Below the pieces are notes generated by a model. That model saw nothing but the letters and a program-made list of their open reading frames with translations. It searched no databases and was not told where the DNA came from. The position numbers and the translations under genes were made by a program. Shown in pieces: positions 1 through 9,401 of a stretch of DNA of 64,000 nt. The stretch spans positions 43,156-107,155 of the forward strand of contig JAFGMI010000041.1 in assembly GCA_016927595.1 (NCBI GenBank), given 5' to 3'. Position 1 is the first letter of the stretch. Every line of letters begins with the position of its first letter. Source of the DNA: Melioribacteraceae bacterium. Its GTDB lineage: Bacteria; Bacteroidota; Ignavibacteria; Ignavibacteriales; Melioribacteraceae.

Positions 1-78
1 GACTTCAGTTTCTTTATCGTAATTTTCCTTCAGCCATTTACGCCACCCGGCGGAATCATTAAAAAAAAGTCGAAGCAT
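1..78 (-). CDS. YdeI/OmpD-associated-like protein, N-terminal fragment
   Basis: This is the first 26 codons of a leftward gene cut by the window edge. It starts at the ATG whose complement is 76-78, two bases after the stop of the SDR gene, so it is the last visible member of that leftward operon. The peptide opens MLRLFFNDSAGWRKWLKEN and runs on to a T-E-V motif. That matches the start of the YdeI/OmdA family (aromatic-FF...W..WL......TEV), which is linked to cationic peptide resistance in some bacteria. Only the N-terminus is visible, so the family call is tentative. Confidence 0.55.
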   Translation of the reverse strand, partial: MLRLFFNDSAGWRKWLKENYDKETEV

Positions 79-80
79 CG

Positions 81-857
81 CTATTCCTTTTCTCTATGAA
101 TCACTAATGAATTAGCCTGAACACTCGGTGTTATTATCAATTCGTTAATATTCACATGTGAGGGACGGCTTGCACAGAATATGATTGTTTCGGCAATATC
201 CTCTGCGGTTAATGGCTTCATACCCTCGTAAATTTTCTTTGCCTTCTCTGTATCGCCGTCAAATCTGACATTGCTGAAATCGGTTTCAACTGCACCGGGA
301 TCGACTGAGGTTATTCTTATATTCTTGTCCAGGAGTTCCAGACGCATGGAATCGGAGATAGCACGAACACCGAACTTGGTTGCGCAGTATACGCTTGCAC
401 CCTTATATGACATATGCCCCGCAGTGGAACCCAAATTAATAACATGACCTCCGCCCCGCTCAATCATTCCGGGTATAATTGCATGCGAAACATAAAGCAA
501 ACCTTTAACATTTGTGTCTATCATCGTGTCCCAGTTATCCAGGTCGGCTTCGTATACTGTTTCCATCCCTTTTGCCAAACCTGCATTATTAATAAGGATA
601 TCGACTGCCGACCACTCCGCCGGTAAACGGGATAATTTTCTGTTAACCTCTATTTTGTCCCTAACATCAAGCTGCAAGGGTAAAACTTCAACAGAATATT
701 TTTCCTTTATTTCTCCCGCAATATTCTCGAGGAGAGCCAGCCTTCGCGCTGTCAGAATTAATCTTGCACCTTCTTTTGCAAATGAGTAAGCGCATGCTTC
801 CCCAATTCCCGATGAAGCCCCTGTAATTAAAACTGTTTTATTTTTGATGCCTGTCAT
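81..857 (-). CDS. SDR-family NAD(P)-dependent oxidoreductase (YdfG-like)
   Basis: This is a classical 258-residue short-chain dehydrogenase acting in the cytosol. The Rossmann glycine motif TGASSGIG is at residues 12-19, NNAG sits mid-protein, and the catalytic YCATK gives Tyr157 and Lys161, with the catalytic Ser in the strand before it (NLGSTAG). Length and motifs match the YdfG group, whose known members oxidise serine, threonine or 3-hydroxy acids with NADP. The true substrate cannot be read from sequence. Its start overlaps the end of the upstream membrane-protein gene by 20 bp, which points to co-transcription and translational coupling. Confidence 0.88.
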   Translation of the reverse strand: MTGIKNKTVLITGASSGIGEACAYSFAKEGARLILTARRLALLENIAGEIKEKYSVEVLPLQLDVRDKIEVNRKLSRLPAEWSAVDILINNAGLAKGMETVYEADLDNWDTMIDTNVKGLLYVSHAIIPGMIERGGGHVINLGSTAGHMSYKGASVYCATKFGVRAISDSMRLELLDKNIRITSVDPGAVETDFSNVRFDGDTEKAKKIYEGMKPLTAEDIAETIIFCASRPSHVNINELIITPSVQANSLVIHREKE

Positions 858-1401
858 TTGTGTTTCCTATATTGAGTTGTGTGTAGTAGGATATACGTTT
901 GACCACTATGTTTATATAAAATCCCAGAATTAAAACCGTAAAAAAAACCGCCAGAATATTCTGCGGAAAATCAATCGAAAAATAATTTATGAATTTTGCA
1001 AGATCGGAACCGGAATCGGTACTTAGCAACGAGCTGATTCCGCCATATATAAGATAGGCAAATAAATATCCTGTAAGCAGCAGAGTACATGTGATAATTG
1101 TATGCTTCAAACCGCCTAAAATAAACTTCATTAAATAAAGGAGGGCTTCAAGAAAAATCATGCAAATTAAAACCGGCATCAGAAGAATTATAACTGCTTC
1201 AATCCCAGAAATTAGTTTAACATTAAAAACGGCGGTTAAATATATATAATTGAAATCAATTGAAACAGGATCCGCTCCAAGCAACCTAGCTGCGCCTGAC
1301 TGAATTAATTCAGTAACGAAAGCAGCAATAAAATATCCTGATATCAAGCCGTAAAATATTGCAGACTTATTCTTTATTGCCGAATGGGTTTTATCGTTCA
1401 A
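838..1401 (-). CDS. Hypothetical multi-pass membrane protein
   Basis: This 187-residue protein is very hydrophobic, with about four membrane segments (near residues 15-35, 62-92, 97-122 and 145-165) and a short polar C-terminal tail. No family motif was recognised. It overlaps the GH20 gene by 11 bp on its 5' side and the SDR gene by 20 bp on its 3' side, so it is locked into the same leftward operon. Nothing in the sequence indicates a substrate. It could be a permease-like or anchoring protein. Confidence 0.7.
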   Translation of the reverse strand: MNDKTHSAIKNKSAIFYGLISGYFIAAFVTELIQSGAARLLGADPVSIDFNYIYLTAVFNVKLISGIEAVIILLMPVLICMIFLEALLYLMKFILGGLKHTIITCTLLLTGYLFAYLIYGGISSLLSTDSGSDLAKFINYFSIDFPQNILAVFFTVLILGFYINIVVKRISYYTQLNIGNTNDRHQK

Positions 1402-3826
1402 TCCAGCTTGTCCTGTCAGTTTTAAAATTCGGTGCTATAACTGTATAATTATATATTCGTGAAACAGCTTTTTCCCATTCTGAATTACCGGAACCGGATT
1501 TTGCATCCCAGGTTTCATCGGATATCAACTTTATACTATCATCATTTGTTTCTATCAGCGCAATTAAATTAAAGCCTGCAGCAGGATTTCTGTTATAGTT
1601 TTTTACTTCGACTCTAATTTCATTCATTCCCTCTTTAAGAAACTCTGTAATATCTTTATACATTATTCTTTTATACTCACCCCAAAGAGATAACGATCTT
1701 CTTACATAAACTTCATCAATAAACTCATTATTAATGTAAAGTTTCGCAAAAGTGTCGCCCAGCAGTTGAAGTTTAGCGCTTTTAATTTCTCCGTCGATTT
1801 CTATCGATTTTTGAAATACTGCATCAGTATAAAATTCATTACTGTCTTTCGCACAGTAAATCCATTTACTTTCGATTTCCGGACTGATGACATTTCCCTC
1901 TGTTAACATTTTTTTTGTTTCATCAAAATATGTTATAAGCCTGCTGAATTTATCCTCAATCATATTGAGATTCGCGGATTTATAATACTTTTTCCAGATG
2001 GCAGCGTATCTTTGCTTAAGCTGTGTCAGATTACTAATGTTATTATCGATAAGAATCCCAAGGTTTCCGACCGCTTCGCTGCTGTCCTGCATTGCATGAA
2101 GCTTGGTTTGAGTCAAAAGTTTAAGTGAATACCATTGATTAAAATCAACGAGGTACGATAATATTTCTATGTACTCTTTGTTTTGCAAGGCTGAATTTTC
2201 CAGTTCATTTATCAGATTTTTCAATAGTGCATTTGAATAATTTATTTCTTCAACCCGGGCTGCAGGTGATAAATTCGATTCCCACCAGACAGGCTGGCGA
2301 TAAGGCAGAAGCGGATGCCGCCAGACCGAATGCCAATACTGCTGATTAAAAGAGTTACTCAAAAGTTTGTGAATTATCAGTGAGGATTTCGAATCAGTTT
2401 TAAAGAATTGTCTAAAAAAAACCTCATAAAATTCCGGAAGATTGCTTCCTTCGAAGTTCCAGCCACATTGAGCAGACCAGGCATAACCCGGAAGTATCAG
2501 TTCCTTTATGGTTTCCGCACCGTAATCACCCCAGTTTGAATTTATAATGCCTATTGAGCTGTTCTCAATTCCGCTTCCGGTAATATATTTTATGTTCGGC
2601 TGAGAATTAATATAGACAGGATAAGTGCTTGTAAAATTCCAGACCGACGGCGAGACTATGTAGTCGAAGCCTGCTTCTTTAAAAGTTTTAGTAGATTCAT
2701 AGTCGAAATTTATACCGTAATGCCAGTCGACTATAACTATATCTTCAGGAATTTTTTCAAGTATTTCAGGATGACTGAGAATTATGTCGCCGTACATCAT
2801 TACTTTTTTATTGTACTTCTTACAAATTTCGTAAACTCTTTTATAGTGCCCGGCATGAAGATCGGCTAAGGTTGAGTTTTCAAGTTCGTCCTTACTTCGT
2901 CCCAGACCAACATCGTAACTCTCGTCGGCGCCCATATGAAAATATTCGGATGGGAACAATCCGAAAACTTCCTTAAGCATATTTTCAAGAAATACATAAA
3001 CCGATTCGTCAGTAACACACAGTGAAGCTGCTCCCGGAAATTCAGCGTACTTCACAAATTCTTTCATTGATAAAATATTCTCGTAGTGCCCTAGTGTCTG
3101 AAAAATGGGAATAACCTCCACGAAATATTTACCGGCATATTCAATAATTTCTTTAACCTCATTTTTTGTAAGCGCACCTCTTCCTTCGCCAATTTGCGGA
3201 TAAGATTCAAACCTTAGCATATCTTCCATATAAGGCATATAGGTATTCATTTTATATTTTGCAATGAAGCGTATTATTCGTTTAAAGTTTTCGATCGTCG
3301 ATACCTGTCCCCTGCTTATATCATCCGAAATGCCCCGTATGCCGAGATCGGGGAAGTCAGCAATTTTCTGGGCAGTCAATGTTCCATCGTACGATGCTTC
3401 AATAAGCTGGCAAAGACTCATTATGCCATAAAAAACTGCTTTTTCGGTTAAACCATGTATAGTGATTTTACCGGGAGTGATATTTAGCTCATACGATTCG
3501 GAGGCATCTTGATTACCTGCTAAAAAATCTTCCGGGGATCGTCTGATTATTTCTATGAAAGCATCTTCGTGTCGACCGACTGTTTTTAACTCTCTGTTTT
3601 GCAGAGCAAGCGATATAGTCAGTTCATCCAAACCGGCACCCGTATTCATATTTTCCGGAATCGTTATTGTAACTCTGGAAGGAAGATCCGTTATCTTATC
3701 CGATAGCACCTGAATTTTCGGCGCCGGGATGATTGCATTTGTTTTATTATTGATCATATCTTCTGCCATTGAATTGTTTAAGGTTGCTGCAATAAAAATA
3801 AAAAAGATAAATTGTTTGGGTTTCAT
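1391..3826 (-). CDS. Family 20 glycoside hydrolase (beta-N-acetylhexosaminidase)
   Basis: This secreted enzyme of 811 residues is predicted to remove terminal beta-linked GlcNAc/GalNAc. A signal peptide covers about residues 1-21. A GH20b-like N-terminal domain is followed by a TIM barrel starting near residue 165 (DFPDLGIRGISDDISRG). The hallmark HMGADE places the catalytic Asp-Glu pair at 301-302. GH20 enzymes use substrate-assisted catalysis in which that Asp orients the acetamido group. The C-terminal 300 residues hold a helical stretch and a beta-rich segment with NEIRVEVKN, resembling galactose-binding-like modules. It is the first gene of a four-gene leftward run. The natural glycan is unknown. 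Confidence 0.88.
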   Translation of the reverse strand: MKPKQFIFFIFIAATLNNSMAEDMINNKTNAIIPAPKIQVLSDKITDLPSRVTITIPENMNTGAGLDELTISLALQNRELKTVGRHEDAFIEIIRRSPEDFLAGNQDASESYELNITPGKITIHGLTEKAVFYGIMSLCQLIEASYDGTLTAQKIADFPDLGIRGISDDISRGQVSTIENFKRIIRFIAKYKMNTYMPYMEDMLRFESYPQIGEGRGALTKNEVKEIIEYAGKYFVEVIPIFQTLGHYENILSMKEFVKYAEFPGAASLCVTDESVYVFLENMLKEVFGLFPSEYFHMGADESYDVGLGRSKDELENSTLADLHAGHYKRVYEICKKYNKKVMMYGDIILSHPEILEKIPEDIVIVDWHYGINFDYESTKTFKEAGFDYIVSPSVWNFTSTYPVYINSQPNIKYITGSGIENSSIGIINSNWGDYGAETIKELILPGYAWSAQCGWNFEGSNLPEFYEVFFRQFFKTDSKSSLIIHKLLSNSFNQQYWHSVWRHPLLPYRQPVWWESNLSPAARVEEINYSNALLKNLINELENSALQNKEYIEILSYLVDFNQWYSLKLLTQTKLHAMQDSSEAVGNLGILIDNNISNLTQLKQRYAAIWKKYYKSANLNMIEDKFSRLITYFDETKKMLTEGNVISPEIESKWIYCAKDSNEFYTDAVFQKSIEIDGEIKSAKLQLLGDTFAKLYINNEFIDEVYVRRSLSLWGEYKRIMYKDITEFLKEGMNEIRVEVKNYNRNPAAGFNLIALIETNDDSIKLISDETWDAKSGSGNSEWEKAVSRIYNYTVIAPNFKTDRTSWIER

Positions 3827-3862
3827 ATCCCATCCGTTTTAATTAAAAATATATTTTTTATT

Positions 3863-4546
3863 CTATTCATTGTCCGGCATTTTCTTCGGTTTATACCCGA
3901 TCCTGTGGAAAGGATTTACCACGCTAGTAGTGATATTTCGCATATGCGAATATATTCTTTTTAAGGATCTCAGATATAATGTAATCGCTGCAGCTGTCGG
4001 GGCGTCAAATCCCTCTGCTTCACCTCTCACGATCGCCCTTATCATTTTATCCGCTTCCTTGCTTATCCACTTCTGTTCGGCGAGAAGCTGCCGTCCTTTT
4101 TCTTCATCCGCCTCACGAAATACTTCGAGCGTCATGTCAAAGTTTTGTTCGACTGCGTTTTCAATTCTTTCAATACCGTCTTCAAACGGACCCCCGGAGA
4201 GTTTCGGTTTATAGTCTTTCGCAATTTCCACTATATTTTTGGTATAATCCCCAATCCTTTCAAGGTCGATTACAATACTGACCAGAACCAGCCCCGAGGG
4301 AAGTTCTTCAACTCCTTCAAGTGCAAGATGTTTAAGCACATCTTTTCTCACTTCGCGCTGGTATTTATTTATTTCAATATCTTCATCCTCGATGTCAATG
4401 TTTATTTCGTTATGTTCCGTATTCCGGAGTACCTGTTTGGCTTCGACGAACATAGATTTTGTTCTAGCAAGCATTTCAAAAGACCGTTTGTACGCACGAT
4501 CCATTAAGGAATCGTTTTTAAAAATCGATAGTAGCTCCTTTAACAT
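3863..4546 (-). CDS. PhoU-like domain protein
   Basis: This cytosolic helical protein of 228 residues is of PhoU type. I place the start at the ATG complementary to 4544-4546 because GAGGGA sits just upstream. A longer reading frame would add 18 residues and overlap the transporter gene. Typical PhoU features are an E/D-rich metal-binding helix (IVIDLERIGDYTKNIVEIA) and a second repeat ending YLRSLKRIYSHMRNI. It follows the Na/Pi cotransporter gene by 7 bp, so it probably modulates that transporter, as PhoU-like tails do in other PNaS proteins. Confidence 0.85.
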   Translation of the reverse strand: MLKELLSIFKNDSLMDRAYKRSFEMLARTKSMFVEAKQVLRNTEHNEINIDIEDEDIEINKYQREVRKDVLKHLALEGVEELPSGLVLVSIVIDLERIGDYTKNIVEIAKDYKPKLSGGPFEDGIERIENAVEQNFDMTLEVFREADEEKGRQLLAEQKWISKEADKMIRAIVRGEAEGFDAPTAAAITLYLRSLKRIYSHMRNITTSVVNPFHRIGYKPKKMPDNE

Positions 4547-4553
4547 ACTTCCC

Positions 4554-5690
4554 TCAATTAAAAATATATATAAATAATACCGGTAACACGAAGAAAACAA
4601 CTACGACATAAACCACCGGTACAGCTTTATTTTTAACAGAAAATTCGGAAAATTTTTCAGCAATTTTTATCGGCACAAATTTCATCGGCCACCAGATTAT
4701 TATGCCGCATATATTAAAAAGTAAATGTGCAAATGCAACAGTTACTGCAGCCACCTCACCGGTTATCAGCGCCGCAAGAATTGCCGTGACGGTGGTTCCG
4801 ATGTTCGAGCCAAGAGTATACGGAAAAATCTGGACTAAAGACAACAAACCTGCACCTGCCATAGGTACCATTAGTGAAGTGGTAATAGAACTGCTTTGAA
4901 CAAGCATTGTCAAAATAATTCCAACGACGAATGCTCTTATCGCAGTAGCAAACAAATATTTGTCGAACCACTCTTTTGCTCTTGAAACAACAATGGTTTT
5001 CAGGGCAGAAACCATATTTTTAAGCGAAAGAAATAATAAAATCAGAGCTATTCCCAGACCAAACCATGCAAATAAACTGCCCTCCCCGAAATAAGAATTC
5101 AAATTTTCCAGGATAAATTTAGAGACCGGTTTAGTAATAGCTTTTACGGGACTAAGCATCTCCAGTCCTCCTACATCCGACAACATATCAGCCATATATC
5201 CCGATAAGTGGCTTAAAAATCCGGTGGCAATCTGGAGAGGGAATAAAATCGAAGTAGAAAGAAAGTTGAAAAAATCATGAACGGTTGCTGCGGCAAAAGC
5301 TCTGCGGAATTCATTACTCCTGCTTATCTGCGGTAACGAAGCCAGCATACACGTAATCGATGTACCTATATTTGCGCCCATGATAATCGGGATTGCTGCT
5401 TCAATCGAAAGGGCTCCTCCGGCAACCATACCTACAACAATTGAAGTGGTTGAAGACGAACTTTGGATAATTGAAGTTGCAAGAATTCCGATAAAAAGGG
5501 CAATAACCGGATTGGTGGTTGTTTCGATAAGTGTTCTCGAAAATTCCGAACCAAATAATCTCAAAGAGTCTCCCATGAGCTGAAGACTGAGAATAAATAA
5601 ATACAGAAAAATCAACAGTTTTAATAAAGCCAGTAATGATTTTTGATTTTTAATAAAGTCATTGAGATCTGAGAAATAGTAGATTTTCAT
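4554..5690 (-). CDS. Na+/phosphate cotransporter, PNaS (NptA) family
   Basis: This inner-membrane sodium/phosphate symporter of about 378 residues has the two inverted-repeat signatures of the family, QSSSSTTS and QSSSITTS, each preceding a pore helix, and the GANIGT / GSNIGTT pair. I chose the ATG at 5690, since the first helix (LLALLKLLIFLYLF) begins shortly after it. A TTG at 5750 would add 20 residues, and neither start has a clear Shine-Dalgarno sequence. The gene is divergent from the PiT gene across about 170 bp and probably forms an operon with the PhoU-like gene downstream. Confidence 0.85.
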   Translation of the reverse strand: MKIYYFSDLNDFIKNQKSLLALLKLLIFLYLFILSLQLMGDSLRLFGSEFSRTLIETTTNPVIALFIGILATSIIQSSSSTTSIVVGMVAGGALSIEAAIPIIMGANIGTSITCMLASLPQISRSNEFRRAFAAATVHDFFNFLSTSILFPLQIATGFLSHLSGYMADMLSDVGGLEMLSPVKAITKPVSKFILENLNSYFGEGSLFAWFGLGIALILLFLSLKNMVSALKTIVVSRAKEWFDKYLFATAIRAFVVGIILTMLVQSSSITTSLMVPMAGAGLLSLVQIFPYTLGSNIGTTVTAILAALITGEVAAVTVAFAHLLFNICGIIIWWPMKFVPIKIAEKFSEFSVKNKAVPVVYVVVVFFVLPVLFIYIFN

Positions 5691-5861
5691 TAAAAATGAA
5701 CTATTGATTGGAACATTATTTAAGTGTACTCCTGAAGACAGGATATTCAAAAAAAACTTAACCGTAATTTAATTTTACCTCTTCCTAAAATCCACTTATT
5801 ATAATATTAATAATTTTTTTTATTTTCCATTTTCTACAAAACTGAGGGAGAGAACTGTATA

Positions 5862-8120
5862 ATGGATTTATTTTTAGTCGTTGTAATAGTTTTATTTGTA
5901 TTGGCGATATCCGATCTGGTTGTAGGTGTTAGTAACGATGCAGTAAATTTCCTTAATTCCGCTGTGGGGTCGAAGGTTGCTCCGCGATATGTAATTATGA
6001 TTGTTGCAAGCCTTGGTATTCTGGCGGGAACCGTGTTCTCAAGCGGCTTGATGGAAGTTGCACGTAAAGGCATTTTCAATCCCGAAATGTTTTACTTCCA
6101 GGATATTATGATGGTGTTCCTTGCTGTGATGCTGACGGATGTAATCCTGCTGGACTTGTTCAACACGTTCGGTCTGCCCACTTCTACAACCGTATCAATT
6201 GTTTTTGAATTACTGGGTGCAGCTGTAGCCGTATCAATTATTAAAGTTGCAGGTGCCGGTGAAAATTTTACCGAGATTATAAAATATATAAATACCAGTA
6301 AAGCCCTTGCTATAATTTCGGGCATATTGCTCTCGGTTGTTATATCGTTCACTGTCGGTGCAATAATACAATTTTTCACAAGACTTGTATTCACATTCGA
6401 TTTTGCTCCCCGCGTAAAACGATACGGATCGGTTTTTGCCTCACTTACCTTAACTGCAATAACCTTTTTCATTCTGTTCAAGGGTGCTAAAGGTGCAACA
6501 TTCATAAGTCCGGAAGCCTCTGACTGGATAAAAAACAATATTTCCACAATCCTTTTATACAGCTTCATTTTGTGGGCTGCAGTTTTCCAAATGCTTTTAT
6601 GGTTTACTAAATTCAATATACTTAAACCATTAGTCCTTATTGGCACTTTCGCACTCGCTTTAGCATTTGCTGCAAATGATCTTGTGAATTTTATCGGTGT
6701 GCCGTTAGCCGGTTTGAGTTCGTACACTATTGCCGAAGGCTTGTCCGATCCATTTACTCACCTGATGGTTGAACTGAAAGGTAAAGTATCAACCCCGACC
6801 ACACTTTTACTTCTGGCCGGTGTAGTAATGGTTCTTACTCTGTGGTTCAATAAAAAAGCACGAACGGTAACAAAGACTGAAGTAAACCTGGGTCGCCAGC
6901 ATGAAGGTTTCGAACGATTCGAATCGTCGCTTATTGCAAGGGTAATTGTTCGTATGAGTATGTCGCTGGCAAACATAATAAGTATAATTGTTCCAAACAG
7001 AATACAGAATTTTATCAACAACCGATTTAATATTTCAAAAGAGCAGCTTAAGGCTATGAATAAAAAGGACGCTCCTGCATTCGATATGTTAAGAGCATCT
7101 GTAAACCTGATGGTAGCAAGCATTCTGATATCGATAGCGACCTCATTTAAGTTGCCTCTGTCAACAACATACGTAACATTTATGGTTGCAATGGGTACTT
7201 CATTATCCGACAGAGCCTGGGGAAGGGAAAGTGCGGTTTATCGTGTGAATGGTGTTCTGACTGTAATTGGCGGATGGTTTTTTACTGCTTTTATGGCATT
7301 TACGGTATCGGCTATATTCGCAACCATTATCTACTATGGTGAACTGGCGGCAATTATCCTGCTGGGATTGGTTGCAGTTTATATTTTATTCAGAACACAT
7401 GTACTCCACAGGACCCGGGAAAAGGAAGAGGAAGAAGCAGAAAAAACTACGCTGGCACTTGCTACCAACGGCAGTGAGGCAATAACAGCATTATTTAATG
7501 ATATAGCTGTATTCCTTAACTCGATACCGGAAAACTTAAGGATAAATCTTGAAGCATTGGCTGAAGAGGACCGTAATAAATTCGGTGATGCCAGGAAATT
7601 ACTGAAAGGCGTTAAGAAACATTCGAACATGATTATATCGGAAATAGTAAGATCGGTTAAACTGCTTAAGGAAAATGAAGTGAAGCAGGGAAGAAGATAC
7701 GGAAAAATTATCGGATCGCTGCAGGAGATTCATGCATATATGAGAGAACTACATAATATCAGTTTCTCGCATATCGATAATAATCACGGCAGACCCGGCG
7801 ATGATGAGATTGCAGATTTAAAAGCTCTCATCTCCCATTTTAATGCCTATATCCAATCTGCATCGGAAGTACTTAAAAGCAAGAAATTTGAGGACGTACA
7901 ACCTTTTACCGCAAAGCACGATGAATTAGTAAACTATATGCAGCAGTACGATGAAAATGAGCTTATCAGAATAAGAGAAGGAAAATCCAACAGCCGGAAC
8001 TCCATGCTTTTACTCAATCTGCTTACCGTAATTGAGAACATTTCAAATCACGTGCGCGATCTTGTTGGTGTCTGCAGAAAGAACTATCAGAAAATTGCTT
8101 CTCCCAACACATCGGAATAA
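5862..8120 (+). CDS. PiT-family inorganic phosphate transporter with C-terminal PhoU-like domain
   Basis: This protein of 752 residues has two parts. The N-terminal 550 residues are a PiT permease with the duplicated signature GVSNDAVNFLNSAVGS (about residues 22-37) and FAANDLVNFIGVPLAG (about 267-282) and some ten membrane helices. The last 190 residues are charged and helical, resembling a PhoU-like cytoplasmic regulator. Such long PiT fusions are common in Bacteroidota. A strong GAGGGAGAG precedes the ATG, and an intrinsic terminator follows the stop. It is divergent from the PNaS/PhoU pair, so both major Pi uptake types sit back to back. Confidence 0.9.
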   Translation: MDLFLVVVIVLFVLAISDLVVGVSNDAVNFLNSAVGSKVAPRYVIMIVASLGILAGTVFSSGLMEVARKGIFNPEMFYFQDIMMVFLAVMLTDVILLDLFNTFGLPTSTTVSIVFELLGAAVAVSIIKVAGAGENFTEIIKYINTSKALAIISGILLSVVISFTVGAIIQFFTRLVFTFDFAPRVKRYGSVFASLTLTAITFFILFKGAKGATFISPEASDWIKNNISTILLYSFILWAAVFQMLLWFTKFNILKPLVLIGTFALALAFAANDLVNFIGVPLAGLSSYTIAEGLSDPFTHLMVELKGKVSTPTTLLLLAGVVMVLTLWFNKKARTVTKTEVNLGRQHEGFERFESSLIARVIVRMSMSLANIISIIVPNRIQNFINNRFNISKEQLKAMNKKDAPAFDMLRASVNLMVASILISIATSFKLPLSTTYVTFMVAMGTSLSDRAWGRESAVYRVNGVLTVIGGWFFTAFMAFTVSAIFATIIYYGELAAIILLGLVAVYILFRTHVLHRTREKEEEEAEKTTLALATNGSEAITALFNDIAVFLNSIPENLRINLEALAEEDRNKFGDARKLLKGVKKHSNMIISEIVRSVKLLKENEVKQGRRYGKIIGSLQEIHAYMRELHNISFSHIDNNHGRPGDDEIADLKALISHFNAYIQSASEVLKSKKFEDVQPFTAKHDELVNYMQQYDENELIRIREGKSNSRNSMLLLNLLTVIENISNHVRDLVGVCRKNYQKIASPNTSE

Positions 8121-8128
8121 ATTAATAA

Positions 8129-8153
8129 AGCAGGCACCTCGCCTGCTTTTTTT
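8129..8153 (+). terminator. Rho-independent terminator after the PiT gene
   Basis: A perfect 7-bp stem AGCAGGC/GCCTGCT with a five-base loop is followed by seven T residues, nine bases after the PiT stop codon. Confidence 0.88.
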
Positions 8154-8288
8154 AACCTTACACAATCTGTTAAAACAGCTGCCTTCTAAAAAATTTAGTG
8201 AGAATCACTTGATGCTGTTGAAATACGATTATTCTTTCCAAGTACGATTATAATTTGCATTTTTACTCTAATAAAATTCGGATTACTG

Positions 8289-8885
8289 ATGAGCACCAAT
8301 AATATTCTTGAAATAACGGAATTGTTTGTGCGCAAAATTTTTGAGAAAAATTCTAACCCTGATCATGTCTATCATAATCTTACGCACACCTGTGAAGTAG
8401 TAGAAGCTGCCGCAAAAATTGCATCGGGGGTCGGGCTAAAAGATGATGAGTTGGAAATGCTGCTCATCGCGGCGTGGTTCCATGATATCGGTTATACACA
8501 GTCCTCGGAGGAACACGAAGAGTTGAGTGCCGAAGCTGCAGAAAAATTTCTGCAGGAGCAAAATTACGATCCGGGCAGGATGAAAATCATATTATCCGCG
8601 ATTAAAGCCACTAAACTGCCGCAAATTCCATCCGATATAGTTGGTGAAATTTTGTGTGATGCAGATCTCAGTCATTTAAGCGGCAATGATTTTTTTGAAA
8701 AAGGTGAACTTTTACGGAATGAATTTGAAAAACGCTATCACAGGAAATACTCAGATGAGGAATGGCTAAAAAACTCTTATGACTTTATGATGGGACACGA
8801 ATACTTTACCAGATATGCACTAAAGATCTTCGTACCCGGAAAGGAAAAGAACCTTTTGGAGCTCAGGAAAATTTTGAAAGGATAA
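8289..8885 (+). CDS. HD-domain metal-dependent phosphohydrolase
   Basis: This 198-residue cytosolic protein has HD-superfamily metal ligands: YHNLTHT near residue 28, the WFHDIGY His-Asp pair near 63-69, and CDADLSHL near 124. The order H...HD...D is that of predicted nucleotide or phosphate-ester hydrolases. The N-terminal half resembles the HD module found in some Pycsar-associated proteins, but there is no membrane tail and no cyclase nearby, so a defence role is not supported. It lies 10 bp before the SixA gene and probably shares its transcript. Confidence 0.8.
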   Translation: MSTNNILEITELFVRKIFEKNSNPDHVYHNLTHTCEVVEAAAKIASGVGLKDDELEMLLIAAWFHDIGYTQSSEEHEELSAEAAEKFLQEQNYDPGRMKIILSAIKATKLPQIPSDIVGEILCDADLSHLSGNDFFEKGELLRNEFEKRYHRKYSDEEWLKNSYDFMMGHEYFTRYALKIFVPGKEKNLLELRKILKG

Positions 8886-8895
8886 TACCGGAAAA

Positions 8896-9399
8896 ATGAA
8901 AATAGTATTTCTTGTCCGACATGCAAAATCAAGCTGGAAAGAAAATAACCTTAGCGACTTCGAAAGACCCTTAAACAACAGAGGCCGCAGAGATGCTCCC
9001 TTTATGGCAGACTTGTTCAAATCCAAAAATACTTTACCCGATTTGATGCTTTCAAGTCCGGCAAACAGGGCTATTACCACCGCCAGAATATTCGCGGAGT
9101 TATTTGCTATCGATAAAAATAAAATTATAACTGATCCGAGTATTTACGAGGCTGGTGCTGGTGAGTTACTCGATATCATTAATGGATTGGAAAATAAATA
9201 TGAAAATGTAATGTTGTTCGGACATAATCCCAGCATTACAATGATAAGTAATTACCTCTCGGACAAACGTATAGAAAACATTCCGACATGCGGGATCGTT
9301 AAAATAATCTTTAAAGCAGATAGCTGGCGTTCAGTTGAAATAGGAACGGGCATACTTGCCTCTTTCGAATACCCGAAAAAATACTTCAGGAATAACTAG
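8896..9399 (+). CDS. sixA: SixA-type phosphohistidine phosphatase
   Basis: This 167-residue histidine-phosphatase fold protein has the catalytic RHAKSSW motif at residues 8-14 (His9 is the phospho-acceptor) and a second His in LFGHNPS. The length matches SixA, which dephosphorylates His phosphocarriers such as PTS or phosphorelay proteins. No PTS or phosphotransfer partner is adjacent. It sits 10 bp behind the HD hydrolase gene and ends two bases before the convergent YceH gene. Confidence 0.85.
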   Translation: MKIVFLVRHAKSSWKENNLSDFERPLNNRGRRDAPFMADLFKSKNTLPDLMLSSPANRAITTARIFAELFAIDKNKIITDPSIYEAGAGELLDIINGLENKYENVMLFGHNPSITMISNYLSDKRIENIPTCGIVKIIFKADSWRSVEIGTGILASFEYPKKYFRNN

Positions 9400-9401
9400 T
9401 T

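Noticed and set aside
6092..6727. Long minus-strand ORF of 211 codons inside the PiT gene
   Set aside because: It lies fully antisense to a well-supported transporter and its peptide has no recognisable motif; it is a shadow frame.
8289..8885. Pycsar-type defence effector
   Set aside because: The HD domain is similar in outline, but there is no membrane tail and no cyclase gene nearby.
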